From Panagrolaimus kolymaensis (taxonomy: Eukaryota > Nematoda > Chromadorea > Rhabditida > Panagrolaimidae), in assembly GCA_028622995.1 (NCBI GenBank), contig JAJQJQ010000007.1, forward strand, positions 1,054,001 through 1,118,000: a stretch of 64,000 nucleotides of DNA, in the 5' to 3' direction. Below the pieces are notes generated by a model. The model did no database searches. It was given only the letters and a program-made list of their open reading frames with translations, and was not told the DNA's origin. The position numbers and the translations under genes were made by a program. Positions 51,825-63,413 of this stretch are shown here, piece after piece. Numbering within the stretch: the stretch's first letter is position 1; every line of letters starts with the position of its first letter.

Positions 51825-51826
51825 AG
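51825..51826 (+). other. candidate trans-splice acceptor
   Basis: TTATTTTAG lies 27 bases before the start codon of the zinc-domain gene, after a T-rich stretch and the polyadenylation signal of suox-1. It is a plausible spliced-leader acceptor for a downstream operon gene. Confidence 0.4.
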
Positions 51827-51853
51827 GTTTGCATACATAATATTGTGTTAAAA

Positions 51854-52348
51854 ATGGCAACAGAAAAGAAATACAGATGCCGAAAATGCCGAAGTGATTT
51901 ATTTTATGATATTCACATAGTCAAACATCCTCGTGGTCAAGACGATGATAACATCGAAGAATGCACGTTTAATTTTATTACTCAACCTCTCAAATGGATG
52001 AAACTCGATGAATATCAAGGAAAAGTAAATTGAAATTTTTGTTTTTTATGATGTGACTAGCTACGGTAATTTCAGATTTGCTGCCCAAAATGTAATGATA
52101 AACTTGGACAATACAATTGGGGTGGAAAAGATTGCATGGGAGATGAAGGACGTCGATGTGGAAGACATTGTATGTTTTAATTTTGGTTGTATCTCTTATG
52201 CTTAATTTTCTTTACTTTTTTAGTAATGCCATGGATTCATATTCAAAAATCAAAGGTGGATGAATCTTATTTAAATGGTATCGAACTTCATGCTCAATTA
52301 CCAACTGCGCTTACTGTGATAGAAAAATTGGAGAATGTTCATGCATGA
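51854..52348 (+). CDS. stand-alone DUSP12-type zinc-binding domain protein
   Basis: Three exons (51854-52024, 52076-52169, 52224-52348) give 129 residues. The protein is the C-terminal zinc-binding domain of DUSP12 with no phosphatase domain: YRCRKCRSDLFYD, WMKLDEYQGK, CCPKCNDKLGQYNWGG, CGRH and PWIHIQKSKVDES. The same order and near-identical blocks occur in the full DUSP12 gene 2.8 kb downstream. The middle exon has the same length (94 bases) and the introns have the same phases (0 and 1) in both genes. This supports a partial duplication of the last three exons. All metal-binding Cys and His appear to be kept. It may bind zinc and act as a regulator or protein-binding module. The first ATG, after a likely trans-splice site, is used. 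It is probably in an operon with suox-1. Confidence 0.85.
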
Positions 52349-54624
52349 TTTCCTTTGTTTTTTAATTCTTGTTTTCTTTGTATAGTGTTTTTATTTTTTG
52401 TTTTATAAAACATTATTTATTTGTGATTTAAGCAAAAGCAAGTTTACTCGTGTTTTTTTCACTTTTATTATTTTTGTTCATAATTTTTTCATTTCCTCGA
52501 AAGGTTTTTATTCATTTTTTGTGTTAAACAAAATTACGCATGCAATAATGAATGACTTTTTTGGAAGAATAAAAAAAACAAAGTTACCAATGGCACAAAA
52601 AAATGAATCAGCTCTGCCATCTGTGCTGCAAAAAAATCTTGAAAGCAGTCGAAGAAGAAACATTAGCGTTTGTTTTTCTTACCCGCTTTTTTTTGTTGCT
52701 TGATTCATTTGAATCATTTTGAAAACTCCTTTGATTTTTCTTTTGCTAATTTAGGATGCTTTCTTGCAATCAAATTTCATTTTAATGCTATCTTTGGAGA
52801 TTTCATTTTTTAGCTTGGATTATTTTACTTTTTGCCTCTTCCTATTAACTTGACTTTAACTTTCTCTTCTAAAAAGAATCAAACTAACCTCTTTTTTTAA
52901 AAACCATATTTGACTCAATTGTTTCTTTTTTCTTTCTTTTTTTGACTTAACAACGTCATAATAACACATTGTATAAAAAAGAACACCACTCCTTTTGCCT
53001 CCATTCTTTTTATTGCGATTAGAGTCTTTCCTCTACCTCCTTTCATGTTTTTTTCATTCTCAAATAACACAATGATTATAAAGCTGTTTAAAAAAAAGAT
53101 GATGATGACATATTTTTTAAAACTATTTTTTCATTTTATACGATTTCTTTTTGTTGTTATCACTAATCTTTGCCTAATCCGATCATCCTTTTCTCAAATA
53201 ATCTTGTTTCAAGCCCACTTTTTTGAATACCCAAAGTGTCGCACAAAAGGTTTTGCTTGACTATAGTAAAGTTAGTTCATTACTTTTTTGAGTTACTTTT
53301 GAGTTAGTCGAATTTTGTGATTATAAAGGTGTATCATTTTTGACAAAGAATATGGCGCGGCTGCATAATTAAAAGGATAGGTTGTTGTTACTTTGAACTC
53401 GTGTTTTGCTTAAATATTATCGAAGCGGTTATCATCGACGAAATTTTTTATTTTTCTCATCATATTCTTTTCTTTTTTTTTTTTGTGATACTGTAACGAT
53501 TAAACTTTCGGAATTTTATTTTTCTCAAATTCTAATAAAATAAATAATCATTCTTATTTTGCTCATGCATTTGCTTCCATATTTTTTATTACTTTTTTCT
53601 GAAACAAAATGCCCATTTTATGTATTTTTTGCCGTATGATTTTCCCATTGTTTGCCTATTCCAGTAGCGAAAAAAGCTTCTTATCAATCCACCAAAGTTT
53701 AATTCTTTTTTAAGGAGCGAGTATTTTTCTAATATAAACTACTGATTTTTCTTTATTCTTTAATGATGATGTTGTTGCGAAGAATCATTTGACTTTTAAT
53801 CTTATAAACAAATAGAAAAAAGGGTCATCCATCCTTATTTTGAGTTTCTTATTTTTTTAACTCATTGAATTTTAAAGGGGCTATAAAATTTATAAAACGA
53901 GTTCCTCCTTTTCCTTTTTTAAAAAAATTTATTTGGAACGAAAATGAAACTCATCACCTGTTTTAATTATGCTTCCTCATTTTTCTCTCTCTTTCGTGTC
54001 TATTGATTTTTTGCGTGACTCAATGGTTTTTTTGGCGGTTATCATTTTGCTTTTCGTTTGATTTTGTTTGCTACTGTCTTATGATATTTTTTTCGATTAG
54101 AAAAAAGCTTATTTTAACGATAATTTATCAATCTTTGACGTTAACAAATCAAGTCATTAACTTCGTCAACATTGTTAATCCTTTTATGCTTTTTCTTTAA
54201 TGATTGCTTCTGTAGAAAATGAAGTCGTATTAACTTTGCTTCCTAAATTAGCAAGAGAATTTTCTTAGTTTTTGAGATGGGGTATATTTTATTAAAACTG
54301 ACTTGCTTTTCGACTTCATTTAATTTTAATCGGTTTTATCTCTTATTAATTAACCTATGTCTTGCCATAGCCTTGAGATCACATGAAATCCATATGTTTT
54401 GTTTGAATTTTTATTGTGTGTGTAATTTTTTTCTTCGTGTTTTGTCTTCTTTGGTAATGATGAGAAAAAAGCTATTAACCACTTTCCTTCCTCACCTCCC
54501 CATTTTTTATTGCCATTAATATTGTTTTAAGCTTATCGCTGCTTATGATGTTTGTTGTTTCTTCATAATGTGTCTACAATTATTTTTTTTGCAGGGTTCG
54601 TCTATTTATTGATAGAATTTCATT
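52349..54624. other. intergenic, 2.3 kb, T-rich, no gene seen
   Basis: The plus strand is strongly T-rich, and open frames are Phe/Leu-rich chance frames. No exon, RNA gene or transposon was recognised. An acceptor-like TTTTTTTTGCAG (AG at 54593-54594) lies 30 bases before the DUSP12 start. Confidence 0.5.
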
Positions 54625-55983
54625 ATGATTGACAAAATTTGTGATGGTATTTATATTTCTGATGCTGCTTCAGTTATTTCTGAAAGAGGAAAAAAGAAGA
54701 TTCAAGAACTTGGAATAAGTTATGTTTTAACAACATCTGGAATGCCTATACCTGATACCGCTAGAATATCAAATATTCGATACAAATTTGTTTTTATGAT
54801 GGATATGCTTTCTCAAGATTTACTTGGTAATAATGTTCTTGAAGATGCTATCGCTTACATTTATAAAGTTTTGAATTCTGGTGGAAATATTTTGGTTCAT
54901 TGGTATGTTTTACGTTTATAACAAAGTTTTGATTTTTGCAAAGATTTGTTTGTCATCATTGTCTTTTGAAATGTTTAGTAAAAATGACAAGTTTTTTAAG
55001 CTCTGAATAATAACGATTGAATTTTAGTGAAGTTGGAGTATCTCGATCTATTGCTGTTGTAGCTGCTTATCTTATGAAAAAGCATGAATGGAATCCATCA
55101 AAAGCTATAATGTTTATTCAAAATAGTCGACCTATTGCATGGTAAATTCTTTTTCTAAGTCGATGTAAAGAGCTTTTATTTGTTTATTGCCAACCTAAAT
55201 CCAACCTTTGATTTTTATTTTTCCTTCATTATGCCGTACTTTTTTAGTCCAAATCAATCCTTCATTCGTCAATTAGCAATCTTCCGTCAACTTGGTTACA
55301 AAGCTGATGCTGAATCACTTTCAAAATCAACTCATTATCGTAATTTTTGTGCTGATACTGGAAACCTTCCACATACAAGAAAAAGTGATGAAAATTCTGA
55401 TGATGAATTACGTGAAAGAATAAAAAAGATTGATCTCGAACATCAAAAGGATATTGCTCATAAAAGATATCGCTGCCGAAAATGTCGAACTGATTTATTT
55501 TATGATACTCATATTTTGCGACATACCATTGGTTCAATAAATGAAGAAGAAATTGATCATTCTGAAGAACTTCAAACACCTGAACTTTGCTCATTTGATT
55601 ATTTAATTACGCCTATGAAATGGATGCATGTTGAAGAATATCAAGGAAAAGTAAGTGTTTGAAGTTTGAAATCATTGTATTGAAAGCTTTGTTTCAGATT
55701 TCTTGTCCCAAATGCAACGAAAAACTTGGACAATTTATGTGGGGTGGAAGAGTATGCATGGGTGATGAAAGAAAGCCCTGTGGGGCTCACAGTAAGTTTT
55801 TTATGAATCAAATTACTTTTATCTAAAGAATTTTTAGTAACTCCATGGGTTCATATTCAAAAATCAAAGGTCGATGAATCTAACATGAGTGTGCTAGCAG
55901 CTCGATTAGCTGCTATAAGCGCTCATATGCCGCCACCTAAAACCATAAGATCTCCATCTGAAAGTGAACAAGTCGCTACCTGA
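54625..55983 (+). CDS. DUSP12: dual-specificity phosphatase 12
   Basis: Five exons (54625-54902, 55028-55141, 55248-55650, 55698-55791, 55838-55983) give 344 residues, like human DUSP12 (340). The phosphatase domain fills residues 1-140. Its active-site loop HCEVGVSRS has the nucleophile C93 and R99, and the Cys codon is split by intron 1. A linker leads to the zinc domain at about 200-310: YRCRKCRTDLFYD, WMHVEEYQGK, SCPKCNEKLGQFMWGG, CGAH, PWVHIQKSKVDES. DUSP12 (yeast Yvh1) removes phosphate from Tyr and Ser/Thr and, through its zinc domain, helps mature the 60S ribosomal subunit. The C-terminal tail is short and acidic. A copy of the zinc domain alone lies upstream. Confidence 0.95.
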
Positions 55984-56094
55984 TTGTATGGCTTCTACGA
56001 GTCTCTCTTTTATGTTTATCGTTGTTTTTAAAGGATTCTCTACTGTTTGTGTTGTTTATTTATTGTTGTATTATGCTTTTAAAATTATGTAAAA

Positions 56095-56100
56095 AATAAA
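56095..56100 (+). terminator. AATAAA polyadenylation signal of DUSP12
   Basis: AATAAA 112 bases after the stop codon, in the gap before the convergent lectin gene. Confidence 0.5.
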
Positions 56101-56229
56101 ATCATCAATAAAAATCGGATTCTAAGCTACAAAAATGGATAGTTCAGAGTTTTTCACAATGTTAGCATATTTTTGCGACAATTATTGAAAAATAACAATA
56201 ATTTTGCTGGTAATTTATAAAAGTGTATT

Positions 56230-56734
56230 TTAGATTTCTAAAGGTGCTTTTTTACAAATTGAAAAATGGAATTTTCCAACTTCTTCGCATTCAACTTCAA
56301 GAAATTTTTCTTCATGAAAGACGACGCATTTTGGAGATATACCGGAAGGGTTCGCGTCCCAATTAGTAAAATCAAATTCTGTTTCATCACTCCATCTCCA
56401 TTTTCCACCATGATTGGAAAGACCTATCCACATTTGATTGGACCCATAAATGGGAATATCTAGAATTTCATATAAATTTGTGCAAGTTAAATTATAAGGA
56501 AATGAAACCTGAAATGAAGCCAGCTACTTCTTTGCTATGAATCGATGCTAAATGTCCATCTTCTTTTTGACAATTTTCTTCTGCATCTTTCCATTGTCCG
56601 ATGTAATTAAAGCTTCGGCCATAACATGAATCGGTGCTTTCAAAATAAAAATAACCGCCTTTACATTCTTTCGATTCCACATAAATTAACAGTAACCGCG
56701 CAAAGACGACTAATATAAAAACATAATTTAACAT
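56230..56734 (-). CDS. secreted single-domain C-type lectin-like protein
   Basis: Two minus-strand exons (56734-56509, 56459-56230) give 151 residues. A signal peptide (about 1-20) precedes one C-type lectin-like domain filling the rest. Landmarks are an N-terminal Cys pair (ECKGGYFYF...DSCYG), WKDAEENCQKEDGHLASIHS, MWIGLSNHGGKWRWSD and FTNWDANPSG, then paired Cys. The calcium and sugar motifs EPN/QPD and WND are absent, with FLEVEC in place of the usual WND...C. Calcium-dependent sugar binding is therefore unlikely. Nematodes have many such secreted lectins, often in gut or defence. Its partner is unknown. Confidence 0.88.
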
Positions 56735-57357
56735 TTTTAAACTCAGAGTAAAAAGCTAGAATTCAATGAGGTCAAAAAAAGCAGTTGCTTATAAACTCTT
56801 TTAAATAACGTTCAACAGTTGTTTTGTCAGACTTGTTTTTGAAATTGTTTTTGAAAGATGGATGCATTTTATTATCAGCGTTTACTTTGCTTTCTTCTGT
56901 TGTGATTGTTCCAACTCATAAACAAAAAATTGCCCTTAGAAGGCAAATGACGTATGGAAAGACCTAATAAAAAAGTTGAAACAATTTTAGGTTTTTCTTG
57001 CAAATCGCAACTTTCAATATCGCTTTAATCATTATGAATAACTTCATACGCACTTATATTGCGGTCATTGTTTATCATAAATGTCTGATTTCTCTCAATA
57101 AACATGCAATCTCATGAATCATAGTTGCCGAAAACAAATGTTAGTAATGTTCAAGTTTTTTTTTCTCTTTCTTATCGCAGCTGTTTTGCATAACAAAATA
57201 AGAAGAGAACATACAATTGTTTAATCACAAAATGTGAGTGTCTAACATATCAAAACATTTTGTTCTTGGCCTTTTCTTCACATTTAAGTGAGTGAAGGTC
57301 AAAGAGCTTGATTTATTTTTTGTTGGGCAAAGAAAAAAGGTTAGTTAGTTTGGAAAA
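56735..57357. other. intergenic between divergent genes
   Basis: Spacer of 623 bases between the lectin gene (minus) and the 2H-phosphoesterase gene (plus). No exon seen. It must hold both promoters. Confidence 0.5.
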
Positions 57358-58360
57358 ATGCTACTGCTGCATATTTTGCTGTTTTTGTCATTGATTTCAA
57401 TCAGCATCCAAAAAACTCCTGTTAATGATCTTCCAGATGCAAATGTTTTTGTTACTCTTCATATTGAAGACCAAAATGTAATTCCTATTGTCTTCTTTTT
57501 TTTGCCATTAACTATTTGGGTCGTTACAGGTTCAAAAGCATGTGTACAAATTGCAGCAAAAGCTTTTAAATGTTGATCCTCGATTTAATACCAGTTTTCA
57601 ATCATTAACTTCTTTACACGTCACCTTTGATTTGTTTTATGTTGATGATATGGAAACGTAAGCTATCTTTTTTAACCATGGAAAATGATTGAGAAAAGAT
57701 AATAAAGCAAAAAAATTTCCAATGGAAAATTTAAAAATATTTATAAAATTTTGTTTCGAGTGATAATACTTTAACGTATTTTTTTTTTCGGATTAAAACG
57801 CAACTTCGAGTTGATGTTGCATTTTATTAATTACATATTAGTTTAACTCTTTTAAGAGCCAAAGCAGCCCTTGAATTTGCTGCTTCAATGTCATATGCAT
57901 TTTATGGACCATTAAATATTAAGTTTCGAAAAATTGAAGCCTTTGGAGATTTGAATCTTGTTTCAACGCCTGATCCAAAGGCAACCGACATCCTAACAAA
58001 ATATCATGGTATGAAACGTTGTAGCCAAAATAATATTCTTTTATGTTCTTTTTTTATAGTAAAAACCAATGAAATTTTCAAATCTTTTGGGTTTGAGCCT
58101 CGAAATAAATTTTCATATCGACCTCATATGACTTTATTAACTTTGGATTATTCTGAATTAAGACATAAATGGGATTTTTTATTGAGTAATAATACAAATA
58201 TAGGACATTCAAGTCCCGTCAGTAAGTTTTTTTTCCCCATATCGATTTGATCGTCAAAAGCTTGCTCGAAAATGTTTTAGAACTTCAAATTTGTACTCTC
58301 ACAATGGAACCTGGAGCGCCCTATTACACCGTTTTGGCTGAAGCTTATTTTCCTAATTAA
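57358..58360 (+). CDS. secreted 2H-phosphoesterase-like protein
   Basis: Five exons (57358-57477, 57530-57657, 57842-58008, 58060-58221, 58281-58360) give 218 residues. Two HxT motifs separated by about 90 residues, H70-V-T-F and H161-M-T-L-L, are the catalytic hallmark of the 2H phosphoesterase fold, which includes the AKAP7/ASCC1-like proteins, LigT and the 2',5'-oligoadenylate phosphodiesterases. The strand after the first motif and TMEPGAPYYTVLAEAYF at the end fit the fold. Residues 1-18 form a strong signal peptide (LLLHILLFLSLISIS), which is unusual because most relatives are nuclear or cytosolic. The likely substrate is a 2',5' or cyclic phosphodiester in RNA, but this cannot be read from the sequence. 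The first ATG is used, and the phases of all introns close. Confidence 0.8.
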
Positions 58361-58523
58361 AAAATAATGATTTATTTTCAAATTAATTAAACCCAAAAAT
58401 ATTGCTTTTAACAATTCACAAAAAATAACATGTTTGCTTGTTTTTTCTTTAAAACAATTTTGACCCGTTTTTTATATTTGATTCTTTAAAAATTTCTTTT
58501 TGGAAAAATAAAAATGATTCATT

Positions 58524-60592
58524 TTATAATCGATGCAACGTTGCTGTTTTAACATGTGCTCCTTCTTCAATAATTTCAGGAAGAATTTCTGGGTCGGGAA
58601 TTATAGCAATTTCAGGTTTAGCTGGTTCAGGTGGCATGCCCCATGGTTGAATTTTGGCTAAAATAATTTTTTTCATGACACAAAAAAAGTTTTCACTAGG
58701 TAGTACTCAAATAAAAAAGTTAAAATATTGTTAATCACTTGTAAAATTGGGTCTTTACTTACCTGTGCCAAAAATTAAAAACACAATTCCACCAATAAAA
58801 TTAACCAAAACACAAAATCCAAAAACCATTCCCCATTCAAATCGAGTTCCCTAAAAATAATTTTTCGTTTCTTTCAAACTTTGCTCTTTTAATGGTTTAC
58901 TTTTTCAACAAGGAATCCAACGATTGCTGGAGCTAAAATATTTCCAAATGCTCCTGAAATAAGAGTAAACGAAGCAATCATTCCAGCATACATTGGAGCG
59001 ATAGAAAGACTGGCAGTAAAACTTCCTGGAATCATTCCACCAAGAAATGCACCGAAGAATCCCATTAAAATTAAAGCTTCGGTTGTTTTTGAACAATCAA
59101 CATATAGTGCCATAATTGCATAAATTATGCCACAACCAAATGAAGCTGTAAAATAAAGGAATTTATTTGAGTTTAATTCAATCAAAGAATATTGAGATTA
59201 CCCATGGATTGAAAAATTTTGCAAGAAGTCGTTGGAGATAAAATCTTTTTTCGCTTACAAAAATCTGCAAATATTCCACATACATTTTTACTTATGAGTT
59301 GAACAAAAAATGGCAAAGCTGTGAAAATTCCATTCTAAAACAATGATTAACTTCGTATTTCATTTTTTTATTTCACTTACTTCCTTCAAATCCAACATTA
59401 AAACATCACGAGAATATGAAGGTAAATAAGATTGCATCATAGTGTTTGTAAAATTAAAAGAAAATTGCCCCGCAACAACAGCCAAAGTTGCAGTGGAAAA
59501 TATCATTTGCTTCAACGGCATTTTATGGCCAGATCTTCGACGTTGTGCCGAGCTTTGATGATGTTTTCCATTTTCTTCGAAAAGATAATCCTTTTCTTTT
59601 TGTGTTAAAAATTTGCTATCGCTTGGTGAATCAGTTGCTAAGAAGCCCCAAAGAATGACCCAAGTATATCCGAGAAAGGCTACAAAAAAGAAGCCAAAAA
59701 TTAAAGGCATCAATCATTAAATCTTACCAGCGAGATAAAAAATCAAAGGCCAACCACCCAAAAAATTAACGGAACAAAGATTTGTTGCAATTACAACACC
59801 AATGGATGCCGCAAGTTGATTTCCAGAAGTTATTAAAGCAGCGATGGTGCTTCTTTCCGAAGCTGGAAACCATCGTGCAGCCATAGCTGAAACAGATGGA
59901 AGTGCTGGACTCTAAAATCATTCATGTAATTAAAGGATTTGAACTAAAAAACTACTTCAAATATGCCAAAAATCATTCGTAATGCAACAAATCCATAATA
60001 ATTCCATGATGCTACAGTTGGAGTTAAAACGATTGCAGTTGACATTCCCAAAACGCCTATCAATGAAACAATTTTTGGTCCATATAAATCAGAAAAATAA
60101 CCAGCAAACCACATAATAATAAAATTTCCATAAAAGCTTGCAGAAATTAAAAGAGATTGCTTTTCTGTGGACCATAAAAATGTTCCCTAAAATTCATTTA
60201 TCTTCCTCCTATAAAAACACTTCTTATCTCAAAATTACTTTATATCCACTTTCAATTGCATTTGATCGATTCAAACTAATTTCTCGTGCACATTGTGGCT
60301 GAAGTGGAGCTTCTTCAGTAACTTTTAATAGAGTTGATATTGTAGGAGAATTTTGTTCAGCAAGTTCTTGAACGGCTGTAGCATTAACCATGCAAACCAT
60401 TGCCACACCAATATGGGATCTCATGGAAATGGAGCAGTATATTATTGACATCAGTAACAATCCTACAAAAAAAGAAGATATTTTTAGCTCAATAAAGTCA
60501 GTAAAGGTTGCCCTATTTTTCTTACCAATTATTAACCGCCTTGAACGAAATGAAAATAAATGCGAATGTTTCGTTGGTTTTACAAAATCCAT
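58524..60592 (-). CDS. SLC17-type major facilitator transporter
   Basis: Nine minus-strand exons (60592-60526, 60462-60239, 60186-59956, 59911-59728, 59679-59381, 59334-59202, 59145-58901, 58850-58763, 58657-58524) give 534 residues with about twelve membrane helices. RRLIIG then LLLMSIIYCSISMRSHIGVAM is the SLC17 first helix. GTFLWSTEKQSLLISASFYG, DLYGPK, RWFPASERS and the long first extracellular loop with N-glycosylation motifs fit the SLC17 family (sialin, VGLUT, phosphate carriers). It moves organic anions or phosphate with sodium or protons. The substrate is not clear. The 63-base stretch at 60463-60525 is open but is called an intron, because removing it restores helix 1. The C-terminal tail is Pro/Glu-rich. 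Confidence 0.88.
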
Positions 60593-61406
60593 TTTTCCTA
60601 AAAGTTTCGAGGAAAAAAATGAGCCCAAAAATAAATATGAAAAATGATTAAACGAAGAAAAAAAATTGAAATATAAAAAAGGAAATAAAATTTGGAATAA
60701 TTATGCATGTAAACTCACAAAGCCTTTGCAAATCTGAAAGTACTTTGATTTAAATCGAAATAATTTTTAACCATGAAAGAAACTCTTTTTTTTTGAATAA
60801 TTATTTTGGTTTATAAAATTAAGAAGCTAAAATGCTTAAAAAAGTATGGAATAAATTAAAATCAGCTTGAGTAAATGAAAGTTATCGCTAAATTTGAAAG
60901 AGCAGCAGTCTATGATGCTTAGAAAATGAAATAAAAGATAAGTATTCTCTTTGAAAAGTTTAAAATACTCCAAACTTTTATTAGTTTGAATGATGATAAT
61001 AACAAACATAATAAACTCATAATGTAATACATATTAAAGCGATACACTTTTTATGTTTTAAAAAATAATTAATTTTTTTACCAAAAAAAACTTCAAAGTA
61101 AGAATGCTTTTAAATTTGGCGCCTTTGTCATTTATTACGGTATGCTTCCGCACCATTTTCAGGCCATGCTTCATCAATGTAAATTTTAGCTTTTTTAAAA
61201 TTTAATTTGTTTGCTGGTTTATCGAATCATTCAACAGCTTTATTATTTTTTTATTCAAATTACCATCCTCCCAATAAACATTCCATCATTTATTTTCATA
61301 CATTTCTATTTGTATTTCCTTGTCTCTATTAAGCTATTGCATTTTTTCGCGTCGTTTTTGGTTGTTTTTATTTTGCTTCAACATTTACTTGTTTCAGGGG
61401 CTCGCA
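60593..61406. other. intergenic between divergent genes
   Basis: AT-rich spacer of 814 bases. TTTGGCGCC near 61115 resembles an E2F half-site, about 290 bases before the acidic repeat gene. GTTTCAG (AG at 61396-61397) 10 bases before the next ATG looks like a trans-splice acceptor. No exon is seen. Confidence 0.45.
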
Positions 61407-62837
61407 ATGTCGTCAATTGCTAATTCATTTACCTCGACCTCTACCATTACTCGCAGTGATACAATTTTGAACTGGTAAGTTTTTCTTTATTCTTTTTCAA
61501 ATTTAGTTTTCCTTTTTAGCTCATATCCTCGAATCGTAGATATTTTGGATCGTGCCTGTGAACAAGAACGTGAACATGTTGATATGATCGACTACTTGAC
61601 TCGAGAAAATGTTGCATTGAAAGCCGAAATCGCTGAAATAAAGACCAATTATGATCCCGATCTCTTCAAAAAATTTGGACAAGTAAAGAAGGATCTTCAA
61701 GAAAGAGAAATTTTGGTTGCTCGGCTCAAGCGGGAACTTCAGAATGCTAATCAACTAAAACAACCTACTATTGGTAAAATTCGTAATTCCGAACTTCATG
61801 ATGATGATCAAGAAAAACATTCAACTGTTAATATGGATGCTTCTAAGGGAATTACTCCTGCTAATTCTACCTTCATGGGGAAACCGTTCAATGCTGATAT
61901 GGAATCTACTCCTAAAATTACTGCTGATAAAGAATCTGCTTCTAAAATGGTTAACTTCATGAAGGAACTTGGTAATGATGATCCAGAAAAAGAATGTGCT
62001 GTTAAAATGGGTGGTTCTAACTTCATGCAAGGACTTCGTGATGCTGGAAAAGATAAACAACAAGCTCTTAATATGGATGATTCTTGCTTCATCAAGGAAC
62101 TTTGTAATAACAACCAAGAAAAACAATATGCTCGTAAAATGGATGATTCTAACTTCATGTGGGAACTCCCTAACGATGGTCAAGTAAAAATGTTTACTCT
62201 TCAAATGGATGATTCTGGCTTCATCGAGGAACTTGGTAATGCTGATCCAGAAAAAGAATGTGCTGTTAAAATGGGTGGTTCTAGCTTCATGTGGGAACTT
62301 CGTAACGGTGATCAAGGAAAACAGTTTCCTCTAAAGATGGATCAAAATAACTCATTTTTTGAGTGTTCTATGCTCCTTTCAGATGATGATGATCAAGCAG
62401 ATTTACCTCTCCTTAAAATGGATGAAGAAGATAGCTCGTTGTTTGAACTTTCTAGCCTCTTGCAAGAACTTAATCTTGCAGATCAAGAAAATCCTTTTTC
62501 CAACGTTGGGGATGAAGACGATGATGAATCATCTGGATTTGCTAGCTTCAAAAGTTTTAATGATCAACCAGCTGAATATTTCTTCAATATGGATGAAAGT
62601 TCAATTACCGAGATTCCTAGCCTCAGTCAAGAACGTCTTGATGGTGATCAACAAAGTCAATTTTCTCTCAATGTGGATGAAGAAGATGTTCCTCAAGTCA
62701 ATGATTTTAATACTTCTACAATGAGTGCTCAATCTGTTGCATCATGTAAGTTGTTTTTTTCTTTTCATACGTAATAAACTATTCATTTTATAGGCTTTTC
62801 CTTCTACAGAGTCTACAAAGCTGGTGAAAATAATTAA
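61407..62837 (+). CDS. unknown acidic protein with coiled coil and 22-residue repeats
   Basis: Three exons (61407-61474, 61520-62745, 62794-62837) give 445 residues. The family is not recognised. Residues about 30-95 are a charged heptad-like helix (DRACEQEREHVDMIDYLTRE and on), likely a coiled coil. Six 22-residue repeats follow at about 168-299, with a pattern near NFMxEL.N.D.EK..A.KMDDS. The C-terminal third is very acidic (DDDDQ, DEEDSS, DEDDDESS) with short hydrophobic patches such as FELSSLLQELN. No signal peptide or membrane helix is seen. A nuclear or cytosolic scaffold is possible, and acidic-hydrophobic patches also occur in transcription activation regions. The start is the first ATG after a likely trans-splice acceptor. 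Confidence 0.78.
61953..62348 (+). repeat. six 66-bp coding repeats
   Basis: Units start at 61953, 62019, 62085, 62151, 62217 and 62283, each exactly 66 bp with no indel. Units 1 and 5 share ELGN.DPEKECAVKMGGS almost exactly, four units apart, which suggests a higher-order duplication of four units. Confidence 0.85.
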
Positions 62838-63413
62838 TTTTATGTATTTTTATTTTTATGTTTTGTTTGATTTTTTTGTATAAAAATATGTTATTTTGCA
62901 AGTTTTAGTGATCTAATCAGGACACAATGTTATTGATACAATATTAGGTTGAAATGACAAAGCATCAAATTGCAACTGTATTATGGTCTTTATTATAATT
63001 ATTGACGTTTTTAACCTGCTCTTTTATGTTCAAACATACACATATTTAGCAGATAAATTAAAAAGAAGTAATTAAAATATACCCAAAGTAACTTTTTGTT
63101 TTGTTTTGCAAAGTTGTTTTATCAAAATATTTTTGCAAAAGAAATAAACTTCCAAATTTTTGAAAGCGTCTTTCTTTTTGATTATTTTTCCAATTAGCGG
63201 TAAAGCAGGTGAATTTTTTTCCTCAACTACCATGTTAATATTTTGGATTTGTTCGTGAATCAAACATTAAAAAAATACATTGACACGAATTGTTTTATTG
63301 CCACTTGACTTTCTACTGTAACCAAAAAAAAAGAAGAAGAAGACGGGTTGCTGGTATTAGTGCCTTTTAAGAAAAAGTATTTAATTTTTTAATTTACATT
63401 AAGCTTTTTATAA
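62838..63413. other. intergenic between convergent genes
   Basis: AT-rich spacer of 576 bases between the acidic repeat gene and the chemoreceptor gene. Nothing recognised. Confidence 0.5.

Noticed and set aside
52398..54519. Several Phe/Leu-rich open frames resembling membrane proteins in the 52.3-54.6 kb spacer
   Set aside because: They follow the local T-richness of the strand, cannot be joined into a longer protein and show no conserved motifs.
60463..60525. Reading the transporter's first exon and second exon as one continuous exon
   Set aside because: The stretch is open, but it has a good GTAAGA donor and a T-rich GTAG acceptor. Splicing it out gives the expected SLC17 first helix.
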